DNA of 64,000 bases from Bursaphelenchus xylophilus (taxonomy: Eukaryota; Nematoda; Chromadorea; Rhabditida; Aphelenchoididae). How positions within the stretch are numbered: position 1 is the stretch's first letter; every line of letters begins with the position of its first letter. Below the pieces are notes generated by a model, which had not been told where the DNA came from, searched no databases, and worked only from the letters and a program-made list of their open reading frames with translations. Shown here piece after piece: positions 31,733-44,881 of this stretch. The position numbers were made by a program, and so were the translations under genes. Where the stretch lies: NCBI GenBank assembly GCA_904066235.2, contig CAJFCV020000003.1:2480001-2544000 (forward strand), given 5' to 3'.

Positions 31733-34700
31733 ATGCCGTGGTGGACTGCGTGGAGGCATCCAAACGCAATTTTGGATGTTTTTTTGTTTTTGACAGGTAA
31801 GAAAAATATTTTTTTTATTTTTAAAAAGTTGAAAAATTAAAAAAAAAATTAAATTTTTAGGTTTTGGCAACTGCTTTCATTAAAAAAATCCTATATTTCA
31901 TTGCAATAATTACCGCGATTTTTTAACAAAACTTCCAGCCCTCTTGCTATGCAATACAGTGGCGGGCCTAATCCAGTGGCAAAAAACGTGCCATTTTGCA
32001 TCCGGAAAGTACCAAAAAATGTAGCAAAAAACCTCCATCCCCAAGTGAAAAACTTCGGTCTTAAAAGCGCGCCCGCTCTTTTTGTGAGGAAAAGGGCATG
32101 CCTTTCAAAACGGAGTTTTATTTTTTAGTTGGAGAAGGAGGCATTTTGCCACATTTTTTGCTTCCTCCCGGATACAAAATGGTACGTTTTTTGCCAGTGA
32201 ATCAGGGATTAAGGTCGCCACTGTATATGAAGATAGTGCTCTAGTAGTTTATCGCAGCAGATTGAATATTTTTTGCCGTCATTTTTCAGCTTTTTAAAGT
32301 GCCAAAAAATGACCAAAAATAAAAATTATAATTTTTGAGTAATTATATTTTTATTTTTAGGTCTTTTTAAAGAGATTTTTTGCGAAATTCTCAATTTTTC
32401 AGCAAAAAAACCCGGGATAAGTTTTTTTTTTTTTTTTAAATTGAAAAAAATTTTTTTTGATCTTCTTTTTACTGCATTAATTTGAAATTTTTTTTTATTT
32501 TTTTCACCAAAAATTTTGAAAAATCTCATAACGGTGACCTGTTAAAATTGAAGGAATTACTCATCTCCCAGCACTTGTCACTTCCTGACCCTGTAATCTC
32601 CCCGCTTCGAATCGTTTTTGATATAAAGTGACCAGCACGGCTTGTTTGCGCGATTTCCGCGTCTTTTGTTTTCACGCGTCTGCTCAAACAAAAAAAAAAA
32701 ACGCTTTGCTACTTTAAGCCGTGTGAATTAGGTGGTTTTTATTAAGGACGAAAACACGATTTTGAAGTTTAATCGAAATTTAAAAAACTGGAAAAAAAAA
32801 TTAAAAAATAAAAGAAATATTAATTAAAAAATAAATACAGGGTAAAATACGAATTCTTCGATCTTTTGTGTACTTCAGACCGCATTATAAACCGAAAAAC
32901 ATCAAACCGCGTTATGCAGAAAAAAATTTTAAACCGCGTTAAGCAGAAAAACAACAAAATTACAACTTTTCAATTAAACATGGTCTTTAAAAATCAAAAA
33001 AAAAATCAAATCGCACTATAGAGAAACAATTTAAAAAAAACCGCGTTTTGCGGAGAAATTTTGCAAAGACCCAAAAAATCTCAAAATCCCAACAAATTCA
33101 AAATGTTTTAATAACTTTTTTCAGTATTACCTCTAACACATTCCCGATGCACAGTTGGCCAGAACTGCAATGACTGCGACTTCCTAAAGGCGGACCAGAA
33201 GCCATGCACGACAGATGGACGACTAGAACACTTTGTCTTCTGTGATGATGATCTTAAGCAAGTTTTGTTTTGAAGAGTTGGCTGAAATAGGAGAAACACG
33301 TCGTATTTTAAAAAGTAACGGGCTTACAACGATTTCCTGTTCTCAGTTCATATTGCATAAAAAATGGCTTTTCCTTCTTTTCGCAGGCAGCAAAATGAAA
33401 GTGAAAAAAGCGATTTCGACCCAAAGATTGGCCAAAAAATAATCATCAATTTTGATATGCTAGTTGAACGCTGGCATATTTTTTGGGTTGGTCTGAGATC
33501 TCAGAAGGCAAAAAAAGTTTATGGATCATCTAAAAATAGGGCCCAACTAAAAGCTCGGGCGCAGCTTGGAAAATTTTTTTTGTCTTGAGGCCTATTTCCT
33601 ATTTGAAATGGCTATATAACGTCGGCAGGGCTCCGAAAACAAGTCTAGAAAAATTTGCATACTTGAAAAGTGGATTTTTTATTGTTATGTGGCGACCTGC
33701 GCCCGATCTGCGTTTTGTTTGTTATGCAAAATTTTCAGCAAACTTTTAGATAGGAAATTGCCCCTGGGCCACAAATGATGTAATTGTAGTAGGCCTTTTG
33801 ATTATTTTTACCGATTTTTTGAAGAAAATTTTATGTAAAATACGATAGTTTGACCTTTCGGTAGCTTATAAAAGTTCAAAAAATCTGATTTTTCATTTTT
33901 CCAGAGTAATTCGGACAGATCCAAATGCATATTTCGAGTGTTGGAACGGCACGCTGCGCTCCGACAAATGCATTGATGGCTATATTTTTAATCAACCGGA
34001 GCAGCGATGTCAGCCGGCGGAAGATCACACTCTCAGGAAACGGTCAAGTAAGCAATATAGTTCACATTTCGTATCTTCTATAATACGTATTTTACCAACC
34101 AAAACTGTAAAATTCATTTACAACGGAGGTTGTTTAATTGTCATTTTCAGTGGGTGTTGCGGGCGCCTCACGAACCGGCGACATGTGTGCCTTCAACACG
34201 GACTGTCAGAGTGGAATGTACTGTTTTAATGGAGCGTGCACTTGCCTATCGGATTATGTGGCCATCGCTGGATATTGCTGGCAAAGTAAGTGAAGAAATA
34301 TAGTACAATAAAGGCGGTACCAGGTGTCTCAAGTTTCGCTTTTGAACATAGTTTTTTCTGGAGAAAGACTTGACTCAAAGAAAGTGTGACCCAGCGAAAT
34401 AGCTTGTATTTTACAGACTTGTTATTTTTTTGACATAAAGCGGAGCTCAAATTTAAAAATTTACAGTGGCGACCAGTGGCAAAAAACATACGATTTTGCA
34501 TCCGACAAGTATCGAAAAATGTAGCAAAACGCATCCTTCTTTAACGACAGAACTCGGTTATGAAGAGCGCGCTTTTGAAAGCGGAGTCTTTTCACTTGAA
34601 GAGCTAGGTGTTTTGCCACATTTTTGATACTTCCCGGATGCAAAATCGTATGTTTTTCTACCACTGGAGTCGATAAACTGAGGCACTTTTTCGGGAATTT

Positions 34701-37700
34701 GTCACAAGTTCGAATTAACGCTTTAATGTGCTGAAACGCTATTGTAATATCATCGCTAGGGTACCCTTTTTTACTTCCGGATTCTTGGGTGAAAAAAAGA
34801 TAAAGATTTGCGTATTTTACAAAAAACTCATATTTTTCAATGAAAGAAACAGTTGACACAAAATCCAAAACTTGTGAAACACTTGACCCTTGCATAGAAA
34901 TTTTGCGTTTTGCCATGCTTTTTTATCATTTTAAATATTTTATATTCTAGTTTCAACTAAATTTCCACCTTTTCTTCAGAAGTCAACCCGGGCGATTCCG
35001 GTTGCGTCGAGGACCTCCAATGCGACGCCGTCTGGCCGGGCGCCAAATGCTCTCGCGCCGGGATGTGCGAATGTCCCGAATTTACAACTCCGGCCAAGAC
35101 ACGAGACGGCACAATGTGTGTGTCGGCGGGGGTACCGCCCGCTTGCCCATTGCCGGAGCCAATCAACGCCGAACTTCCGAATCCGGCCACGCTGTTGGCG
35201 AATCCCACCACACACCCGTTGGGCGCCGACTCCTATATGCCGGTGCTGTGCAGCAGCGGCTCCAATGAGGTGATCAACAGCAACGGAGGCGACGGCTCGA
35301 CCTGGTGCATCTACCCCGACGGCGACAATGACATCTACATTGCGGACATTTACAATTGCATCCCGCATCCGCAAGTCAAACACGAATTTTTCCCTGAGTA
35401 TTCGGACACGATTGATGGGATTTGTTGTCATTCCCGAGCTTTTGTTTGCGTTCAGCCGATGGAACAGGGTGAGGAGCCGAGTGTGCCGAGATGGTGGTAC
35501 AACTCGGTCACCGGCACTTGCTCGCAGTTCTTGTGGGACCCGAATCAGGCGGATAATGTGTCGCCGAACAATTTCAGGACTGTGGAACATTGCGAGAGCT
35601 ATTGCAGAGATAGTAAGTTAAGATTGTATCAGTTTTCTTTCGAAAAAGAGGATTTTTGTCTTTGAATTGAGAGAAAAAAGTATGATCACCCCTATATGAA
35701 CGGCTATTGTCAGATAGAAAATCAGGACAAAATTTTGCACAAAGTAGCTAAAAAAATTCCGAGATTCCGAGCTTGCGATGTAGAGAAACAGCCGAGATTT
35801 TTTGGTATAAAGTTGGTGAAAATTGAACACTTTTTTGTGAGAGGACACATAAAAAATCCCTTTCATTTTTGCCGAATAACATTTCTATTAAAAATAAACT
35901 TTTTCCGCTCGAAATTGGGCGGAAGTTATTATTAATATAATTTGTTGCGAAAGTAATGAGCACAATGCGCTTTCTATTATACCTTAGCAACGCCATTGGC
36001 ACACCGAGCTTGTGTTCATTACTTTCCCAACACACTGATAGCAAACTGTAATACCATTTTTGTCGGGATTCCATCCGTGTTTTACACGCTCTCTTGGCGG
36101 TAAGGGTCGATGAGTTTTAGGGCTCTCTCGAAAGCTTCTCGGTTGAAGAGGCCCCTGGATCGAAAAGACCCCAAAAATGAGTGAAGAGGCCTCCAAAAAA
36201 TGGAAAATATTTTGCAAATTTTAAAAATATGGTGTGACATGTTATACGGCGAAAAAATTTTGGAGTTTGGGGTGACATCTTATACGATGGATGCAATTCT
36301 GCAAAATTTTTTCAAGCTACGGGTCACTTTTGCAACATGCACTGTGCGAAACCAAAAGTGCATCCTGCACTGTGCAGATCTTGTGTTTTGCTTTTGCACC
36401 GTGGAATAGGCTTTTTTCGGGTGTCGGCAATTGAGAGTAACACCTGCCCCATCGAGCCAAGTTTTCCTGATAGAGTCAAGTTTTCTTTCTCCCTATAAAA
36501 GTTTAGCTGATGGAATAAAAATTGCATATTAACTGTTTTATTATACGGCCGTTCTTAAAAACCACGTGTAATATCGACGTATTTTACCATCCGAGTCACA
36601 CACTCTACTCTTATGACCAAAGCTTTTTTACAGCCTGTCGTCGAGGGCCCGTCCAATTCAACCAGCACAACCGCAACTCCATCATCGACGAGACCCCCAT
36701 CACCAACTGCCTCCATCATGCTGGCGGGTGTGGCACCGAGTTCCACTGCACAGTCATCGGCTCCCATCAACACTGCTGTCCCACCGTCGCCCACATTTGC
36801 AGCGCGATGGGCGGAAGAGCGCACGATTACGTGGCGCTGGAGAACTTTGACCGAGGCGTGGCGGTGGCCGGTTATCGACCGGTCAGTCGGTTCTACTACG
36901 ACCAGGAGCAGGGAAGATGCGCCAGCTTTGTGTACGATGGGCTGGGAAATTATAATAACTTCTTTACCAAGCAGGATTGTGAGAATTTCTGCTCCAAATG
37001 TAAGTATAATAAATGGAATGGAAAGGGTATATTCAAATTTTCAAAGTATCTCCATTTTTTTATCACCGCCATTTTCTAAATCCTTTTAGTGGTCTGCGAA
37101 TACGGGAATCCCCTTCGCATTGGGGAGGATTGGCAGCGCTGCGAGACCAACAACGACTGCCCCTCCACTCATCAATGTGAATCCGGTCATAAGGTCTGCT
37201 GCCCCACGGCACAAAGCATTTGCACTCAGCCGAAGCGTTTCGGTGACTGCACCAGCAGTGTGCGGAGGTTCTGGTACAATGCGGCGACACGACAATGCGA
37301 GCTCTTTCAATATACCGGATGTCAAGGGAATGATAACAACTTTGACTCGTTGATGGACTGTCAGCAGAAGTGCAGGAACATTGCATGTAAGTTTGAGGGG
37401 GAAATTGGGTCTTGGATAGTATGTAATATAGCGAAATGATACAGTAAAAAAGGGCCGGGTCCGTTTTCGTATGTAAAAGATAATGAGCTAATCTCCTTTG
37501 ACCTACAGTAGCCGGCGCCGTGACAAATTTGGTTGCCTGCCTCTTGTCATAACTCTAGTCGACTCACAACAAGTGTCAAGACTTGGATAGTCGAGGTCTA
37601 ACGAGGCCCCTAACCTGCCCTCTACTCCTAATATTTACTGCCGCTAATAACCCGGAGATCACAACTAGAGAACTCTAGGAGAAAAACTGCGAACTCACAC

Positions 37701-40700
37701 GAATTGACTCCAATTAGCTCGGACCACCACCGCACTGTGTCAAGGGCACTTCCAACAAATTAGAAATATATGTTTATTTCCAAAAACGAGTGACCAAAAA
37801 GCGATCGGTCTATTACATTTATATCAAAATATTTGTCGGTTTATGCTAATTTCTGGGAATTCTTCACGGAATCGTGACTCAAGAAGCCTTGTCTGAGCCG
37901 ATGCGTGGAGTTAAGAACGTTAACTTGGCCTAGTTCAGCAGGCTAGTGACTAACGTGGGCACTACGGGATTTTTTGGCCAATAACACTAAACCGTCGACT
38001 GAGATCGTAAGGCGCCGCAGACTGTCGGTCAAAAGAAAGCTAGGAACCTATTAACCACTAGCTTCCATGAGGCAAAATTGGCCAGGGGTATATGGTGAGG
38101 GCATAAAGGTATTAGGGCAAAAATGGGTAATGCGGAAAACGTCGAAAACGGCAAGAAAGAAACTACGTTGCATAGAAGAAAACCAGTTTTTAACAAGTAA
38201 TTTCTGAGGTTCCAAGGGCCAATTTTAGGCCAAAACGGACCTTCATGGCCCGTCTATAGAAAATCCGTTTTTTTGGGTCTTTAGCGGTTTTTGAACAGAG
38301 GTTTGACTGACCGCTTTTTTCTTACTAAACGGGAAAATATTCATCGCCGTATTTTACAATTTCAGTGGAGCCCAAATGTCCTCAAGGCCGTGCCCATCGC
38401 GATGCCAATGGTCATTTCTATCAGTGCTCGATGAAGAACGGAGGGAAAATGTGTCCGCCCAACTATCAATGCTACTTTGATGGCACGACCCATGGATGTT
38501 GTCCGACTAAAGGTAAAAAAATTATATTTCATATTTCAAAATTTCTTTTTCAGCCTACACTTGCAGTTTGAGCCCGGACAAGGGAATCCAATGCGGTTCG
38601 GGAAGGTCGTTCCGGTATTATTTTAACGCCCACAAACAGAGCTGTGAGTCGTTTCAATACGAAGGCTGCGATGGAAATTCCAATAACTTCCAGAATGTGG
38701 AGGATTGCCAGGATTATTGTGGTGTTGGAGGTACTTTTTTTACCAAAAAAAATTTTTTTTTAATTAATTTAAAAATCTTTTTTTATTTTTATTTTATTAA
38801 TTTTTTTTCTTTCTTTTTTTATTTCTTTTTATTATTTTTTGTCTATCCAATCTCCAGGCAACGGTAGTCGTATTTTACAAACATCATCATCGAATTTTAG
38901 GATTTTTCGTTTTTTTTTTATTTTTAATTTATTAAAAAATTTTTTTTTTTTATTTTCACTTTATCATTTTTTTAATTTTTTTATTTTTTTTAATTTTTTT
39001 TTGTCTATCCAATCTCCAGGACCGTAGTCGTATTTTACAAACATAATAATCGTATTTTAGGATGTCCGAATGGCGGTCAGCCCCTCCGCGATCTCACGAC
39101 CAATCAATTCATCGCCTGCCAGAGCGATGGCCAGACCTGTCCACAAAGTCATGAATGTGTGACCATCAACTTCAACGGGAATATTGCTCATCGCTGTTGT
39201 CCAACGAAAGGTGAGAAACAAGAAAAAAAGGTTTTCGAAAGGTTTTAGTGAAAGAACATCCATAGTTGGGAAACGTATTTTACCCATAAGATTGAGTGTA
39301 CTAGTCCTTTCGCTAGGTCGCTATAGTGATTTCAGCGACATGCACTGTGAGAAAACAAAAGTTCACTTTGCACTGTGCAATTTCTTGCTTTTTGCACCGC
39401 TAAGGTAAACTAGCACAGTCCGGTAAATGAATTGGCAATTTGCCAAAAAAAGACGTGAAAAAACGCTTTGTCGGGGAAGAAATGGGGAATTTTTGGGGCG
39501 AGAGAGTACGTATTTGTGTGTCTTTTCTCTGCCTTCTCTGCGAAATCAAGACGAAGTGTCAAAAACCGATAGCGAAGGGTCTATTCTGGTCACTCCTCAG
39601 TTTGACATGCACCCTGCCATAGGCTTTTTTTGGACTCGTATCCTTACCTTTTTTGCACAGTACATGACGCCAAAATCATTCCAGCTGACTTTGCGAACGG
39701 GCTACTAGTTGTTCCAGAAAGTGCGTAGACTCTTTGTCGTGGACCGCACTTTGCATAAAACTCACTTTTTTGCCAAGAATTTGACCTTTTGCATCGTGCA
39801 ATTTTCATTATCGATGCGACGCCAGCTTTTCTCAACTGAGCTGGTGCGGATTTTGAAAAATTACAAAGCGCAAAATTTTTGAATTTTTGCGAAACGCAAC
39901 TTGCCCTGTGCGGAGCGAAAGGCCAAAAAAGTCTACGCACTTTCTGGAACGACACATATGTATAATAGTAGCGCCAACTCTTCCAAAATCCTCAAAACCA
40001 CTCTCAAATCTTTTTTTTCAGCCCACATCTGCACCCTCCCACCGCAACAAGGCAATCAATGCACCAAAATCTCCGTGACTCGTTTTTACTTCAACATTGT
40101 CACCAAAGAGTGCGGTAGATTCAGTTACAATGGCTGTAACGGCAATCTGAACAACTTTGCCTCCGCGGATCAGTGCTCCAACTTCTGTACGTCCTCGGCT
40201 TGTCGGCCGGGCGAGTCCACCTTCAAGGACATAAACACCAAAAAAGTTGTGGAATGTTCGCCGAGTGTCATCAATTCCTGTCCGTTGGATTATCAATGTA
40301 AGCATGACCCATTGACTGGACGTCATGTTTGTTGCGGAACCCCGCCGTCGGATGTGTGCCCGGAGGGCGAGAAGGCGTATGTGAATCCGTTGGATGAGAC
40401 GGTTAAGGAGTGTACGATAAATATGGCGGGCAGCTGTCCAGCCGACTATTTGTGTCGCTTCTCGCCGAGTCACAATCGATATTACTGCTGTGCTAGTCGG
40501 AATGGAAGTAAGTGTTATTTAATAATATTCGTTATCGTCTTTTGTATTTACCCACTAGAGAAAGAGCTGTTCCACTAGGGAAACAGTTTATCTATGGGGG
40601 AAACGGTTGACACATAACAGGAAGAGTTGTCCAATTACATAGATCTAAAATTTCCAGAAAATTTTGGAAAAACTTGGTCAATTAAAGAAAGATGTGTTGT

Positions 40701-43700
40701 TAGTGAAAGACTTTACCCACGACAAAAACACTTGACCAACTTGTAAAAGAGTCGACTCATAAGGATCAAAATTGATAGAATGGGGGAATACCTGACCAGT
40801 TTACTCGTGAATTGTCTTCTTTAAGAAATGTAAAGTCATAGACGAAAGTTTTGACTCATGAGCGAACACTTGACCCAATGAGGGCAAGACCTGACTTTTT
40901 GCCAATAAATTTTAACTGATAAAGGAAATGTTATCGTATTGCGAATAAATTGAGTCTAGATTTGCTTTTTTTTAACGAAGGTAAGCCCTAGGATCTTTGG
41001 GAGAACACTTGACCCATAGGAAACATACTTGGCTGATTTCTCGATCAGTAATCAGTTTTTCCTTGTGCCAGCTATCGTATTTTACCCTCCATTTCTAGAT
41101 ATGTGCCCGGACGGTCGAGCCTTATACAGAACCCCACGAACCTTTCTACCAACTCGATGCACTTTGTCACAAGTGCAAAACGGCTGCCCGGATGGATTTT
41201 CATGTCAAAGTAGGGTCGACGGAGTTCTTCAGGGCTACTGTTGTACCTCTAATAGTAAGTTTTTACATTTTTAACACATAGATAGTAATTTCATAAAGTG
41301 CAACGACACATACATTGAGCGTATTTTACCCTTTTACTCTGTATTTGATGCGGTTTAGGTGTGTGTCGAAACGGTGCCGACTTCCTCATCGACGACAAGA
41401 CAAAAATGCCCCAGGTCTGTATGCCCGGCGCTTTCGCCATGTGTCCCGCCGGGTATCGTTGCAACAAGGCCTCAAATAGCGCGTCAACCGGCTACTGTTG
41501 CAAGGGCGAGATCAAGGCGATCACCGAGGGCTGCCCGCCCGGCGAATACGCCTATACGAAGCAGAAAGAGATCGTCCAATGCGACCCGTTCAACATCCAG
41601 GACAAGGGCTGTCCGGCGCACTACAGCTGTCAGTATGCGATCGCGTTCCAGCGCTATCAATGCTGCGGCAAAGAGCCGCTGGACGAGGAGGCGTTGGAGA
41701 CGCAAGGCGAGGATACGGGATGTATGAATGATCAAGTTGCGTTTATTAATCATATCTCGAAGGAACCGCATGCGTGCACGGTGAATGCGGAGAACCAATG
41801 CCCGTTGGGGTATTTCTGTCAATTCAGCGACAAAAATAAGCAGTTCCAGTGTTGCGGACAAAGAGCAGGTAAGGAGAGGATCATTTCATTGATAAGACAA
41901 AAAATAAAGTCTCTGGGAAACATCAGAAATATCAGTCTGTCGGGAAAATAATGAGCGCTATGTCGCATCCAAAATTTCGCCGCGGAGAAAATGAATTGTG
42001 TCGCGACAAAATCAAGTTGCTTTTCACTTTAGCGACACTATAGGCGCAACGACAGAGCCCTCACTATTTTCCCGACAGACTAATGATTTTTAAAATACGC
42101 AGTTCAGAACACTTCCGCGAGTTGAAAAAAACAAATATTTTGGTCTTTAAAAAAAAAAATTGTTTTTTTTCGCGACAGAACAGTGTAAAAAGAGGCAAAA
42201 TGCAATGTGGGCCATGCAAAAAGTATAGGCACTTTGTGGACAGACTAGTAGAGTCTTCAGCCATCTTCCGAAATTTTACATTTTTACCCCAAAATCAAAA
42301 AATTGGAGAGAAAACTTTTATATAGCCTTGGTTACTATCATTTTGCAATTTTAAAAAAATATGTTTTCAAAAATGTAAGGGGTCTTGTATCAGTCTGTCG
42401 GGAAAATATTGAGCAATCTGTTGAAAATCGCATCTCCTGAAAACTAAAATTTTGTAAAAATCAAATTGCTTTTCACTTCAGCGACACGACCGGCGCAACG
42501 AAAGAACCCTCATTATTTCCCCGACAGACTGATAGAAGCAATTTCCGTGCAAAAAACATTAGGCTTAACTTTTTCCAGGCTGCCCAAACCGCAAAGTCGC
42601 GTACATCGGGATCAGTGGAACAGCCCAGGAATGCAAGCCGGGCGTTCAGCAGCAATGTCCCGGAGGCTACACTTGTATTCGCGGAGAGGAAAACAAATTC
42701 ATTTGCTGTACCAGCGAGGAGCCCGAGTTGCCCGGAGCCATTGCGACTACTCCAACCACAACCACTGAGCTGATTGACCCATCAACGGAGACCACGGAGA
42801 AACCGGATGGACAGTATAGGCATCACAATCGAAATTCCGCCGAGATTTCCGTGGAAATTGGGCCCGTGAAGCCGCGAGGACATATGACTTGTAGGCCGGA
42901 TGAACATTTTACCAACGGGCAGTGTGTGTAAGTGAAAAATTCGGCATAAAAAATGCGCTTTATGGTCGACAAATATGGGTAAATATTCCCGTTGTCCACG
43001 CGTATATATTTTTTAATTTCTTAGAATTTTATCGGCAGAGAAACACTTGACCCGTTGAGGGTAAAAGTTGACTCAATGCGCTAAAATATGTTCAAAACAT
43101 GTTGAAAGAGGCTTTTTCCGAGAAGTAGATATATTTTTCCCATATTATTAGAAGCTTTATTGTCAGAGAAACACTTGACCCTCTGAGGGTAAAAGTTGAC
43201 TCAACACACAAAAATGTGTTCAAATATGTTGAAAACACGTTTTCAGCAAATAGAAATATTTTCCCGAATTTTTATGACTTTTATCGTTGGAGCAACACTT
43301 GACCCTTTGAGGGTAACACTTGACCCACTGTCGGAAATTTGATTAATAGGCTGTGACAAGGATAAATACCGATATTCTAGGATAATTTTAAAAGTTTTTA
43401 CAGCACAGAAATACTTGACTCAAAAGTGAAACACTTGACTCAGGTGTTAGAAAGACCTCAAAGATAAAACTAAAAATTTTTTATTTCCAGTCCCCGCCGT
43501 CTCGGAGAAGCCTGTATAACAACAGATCAATGTCCCAAGACCTCGGTCTGCTCCAGTTTTGTTTGTCGTTGTCCCGATGGCACCAAACAGGCCGGCCAGA
43601 TTTGCCTGCCAGATTCGGACGAAGAAGCTGATATAGTTGATGAAAATGGAGAATCTATCCTCTCCACGACCAGAACTCCCACAATAGCTGCAGTTTTTAC

Positions 43701-44881
43701 TCGAGAGACGACAAAAACACCCATCAGAAATACCGGCAGACTGCGGCCTGAGGTTTATGAGATCGAAGACAAAGAGAAGGAGTTGAAATTGCAACGGAAG
43801 TGCAAGGAGGATGAAGTAATGCACAAGGGACATTGCCTGAAGCGAAGGGATTTGGGAGAGAGCTGCGTGACCAAAGATCAATGCAATGGCGGGGCGGGCT
43901 GCTACAGAGGACGATGCAGATGTCCACCGAACAAGGCGGGATTCATGGGACGATGCGAAGGTAAGGAAGCGAGATTTTGGGAGGGAAAATTAATCTAATT
44001 TTGGAATTTTTTGGTAATCAAAATGGGACTTTAAAAAAATTAAGGGTTGAATTTTCTAAAACATCTAGTTTTTCTGTGTAAATGTAGGAGATGTTTACCT
44101 CACGTTTTGAAAAAAAGAGATACTTTTAGATCCAAGATTTGATAAAAAATTCAGTTCTTTGCAAGTTTTACCACTAAAAATTTGCGTAGAGCTTCGGAAT
44201 GGGCAAAATAAAATCAACTTTTCTAGTCGAAATTGGCACCGATATCAGTCTGTCGGGAAAATACTGAACGCAGTGACGCTACGCCGTGAAAAGCAATTTG
44301 ATTTTTTCGCTGTACAATCCATTTTCTGTGCAATTTTTGACGCGACAAAATGCGCATTATTTTCCCCACAGATTCAAAAACTATTATTTCTAACCCCCAA
44401 ACTTTCAGAGAACGTCTGCGGAGGCAATCAATTCCGTCTTCCCCAAACCGACCCCCTCACTTCCAATGTTCTCCAATGTGCGCACGACAACTCGGTTTGC
44501 CGTCAGCCCTACAAATGCACCTTCAGCAAGATCCTCAAGGACTACATTTGCTGCAAATCGACGAACAGATTGATCGAGGAGAACATCCCCACCATTCGAC
44601 CCATTACAATGGCGCCGAACGTGTTCACATTCGGGACGACGCGGAGCGCGAAAACGCATCGGACCACCACCGTTCGCACGTATCCGTTCGGCAACGCGAA
44701 GACGCGCCGGAGTCGGAGAAAGTGCCCCGACGGCTCGTCGCCGTTGATGTTCACGCACACGGACCAGCCCGTGAAATGCACACCGCAACGCTCTTGCCCC
44801 AAGGATTACTATTGCAGCCATATGATTTGTTGTCTGGGCACGCCAACCACGCCGGCGTATGATGAGGAGGACGAGGAGTGA
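31733..44881 (+). CDS. Secreted Kunitz / lustrin-repeat / EB-module protein
   Basis: Sixteen exons: 31733-31796, 33125-33257, 33905-34047, 34151-34285, 34980-35612, 36634-36999, 37090-37386, 38366-38512, 38554-38730, 39061-39210, 40022-40507, 41099-41254, 41359-41868, 42579-42927, 43491-43960, 44409-44881. Phases are continuous and give 1562 residues. Exons 1-2 encode a signal peptide ([17 protein letters not shown]). Then: a Cys-rich N-terminus, an EB-like module (exon 4), Kunitz-like domains in exons 5, 6, 7, 9 and 11, lustrin-type repeats (CPxGxxxY...CPxxYxCxF...CC) in exons 6-8, 10-14 and 16, EB modules in exon 15, and an acidic C-terminus. Such proteins are extracellular matrix or cuticle proteins in nematodes; a precise role is not claimed. 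AATAAA at 45017-45022. Thirteen of fifteen introns are phase 1. Confidence 0.86.
31957..32223. mobile_element. CAGTGGCG-ended MITE with TA duplication
   Basis: Ends CAGTGGCGGGCCTAATCC and GGATTAAGGTCGCCACTG, flanked by TA. Inside, the block CCAGTGGCAAAAAACGTGCC is itself inverted. It is in intron 1 of the Kunitz gene. A second, partial copy is at 34464-34676. Confidence 0.82.
32870..33060. repeat. Short dispersed intron repeat AAACCGCGTTATGCAGAAAA
   Basis: Four degenerate copies of about 20-25 bases (near 32885, 32905, 32930 and 33040) in intron 1 of the Kunitz gene. The rest of that 1.3-kb intron is AT-rich and shows nothing else. Confidence 0.6.
34464..34676. mobile_element. CAGTGGCG-family MITE, partial ends
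   Basis: ACAGTGGCGACCAGTGGC opens the element and CCACTGGAGTCG closes it. The arms CATACGATTTTGCATCCG / CGGATGCAAAATCGTATG are nearly perfect. In intron 4 of the Kunitz gene. Confidence 0.7.
37387..38365. other. Intron 7 of the Kunitz gene
   Basis: 979 bases. Apart from CGTATTTTAC (38348-38357) just before the acceptor, I see no repeat, gene or RNA in it. Confidence 0.5.
38841..39060. repeat. 160-bp tandem duplication of an acceptor region
   Basis: The string GTCTATCCAATCTCCAGG followed by GTAGTCGTATTTTACAAACA occurs at 38841 and again at 39003. Both end in TTTTAGGA, so the true acceptor of exon 10 (39061) has a decoy 160 bases upstream. Confidence 0.75.
39390..39612. mobile_element. ACGTCAAACTGAG-family MITE, degraded left end
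   Basis: The body matches 61108-61329 over GGGGAAGAAATGGGGAATTT and CCGATAGCGAAGGGTCTATT. The right end is CTCAGTTTGAC. In intron 10 of the Kunitz gene. Confidence 0.7.
39715..39948. mobile_element. CCAGAAAGTGCGTAGACT-ended inverted-repeat element
   Basis: Perfect ends CCAGAAAGTGCGTAGACT / AGTCTACGCACTTTCTGG. The layout and several body words resemble 3416-3719, so it is probably a diverged relative. Confidence 0.72.
40520..41040. repeat. Degenerate ACACTTGACC-type repeats in intron 11
   Basis: Many short variants of GAAACACTTGACC and TTGACTCAT in loose tandem. They are older relatives of the array at 43030-43330. Confidence 0.5.
41932..42083. mobile_element. CAGTCTGTC-family MITE (complete)
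   Basis: Left end TCAGTCTGTCGGGAAAATAA, right end TATTTTCCCGACAGACTAA, length about 152 bp, TA on the left flank. In intron 13 of the Kunitz gene. Confidence 0.85.
42390..42532. mobile_element. CAGTCTGTC-family MITE (complete)
   Basis: Ends TCAGTCTGTCGGGAAAATA and TATTTCCCCGACAGACTGA, flanked by TA on both sides (42388-42389 and 42533-42534). In intron 13 of the Kunitz gene. Confidence 0.87.
43030..43330. repeat. About 122-bp tandem repeat (ACACTTGACCC units)
   Basis: Three units start near 43036, 43160 and 43281. Each begins GAG(A/C)AACACTTGACCC and continues TTGAGGGTAA. The same unit recurs at 45066, 45190 and 45317, in the 3' flank. Confidence 0.8.
44245..44374. mobile_element. CAGTCTGTC-family MITE, degraded right end
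   Basis: Left end TCAGTCTGTCGGGAAAATAC; the right end reads TTATTTTCCCCACAGATT. It lies just before the last exon of the Kunitz gene. Confidence 0.75.

Noticed and set aside
35002..35665. Long open frames on both strands over exon 5 of the Kunitz gene
   Set aside because: GC-rich coding DNA opens other frames. Only the frame with paired cysteines and consistent splice phases was kept.
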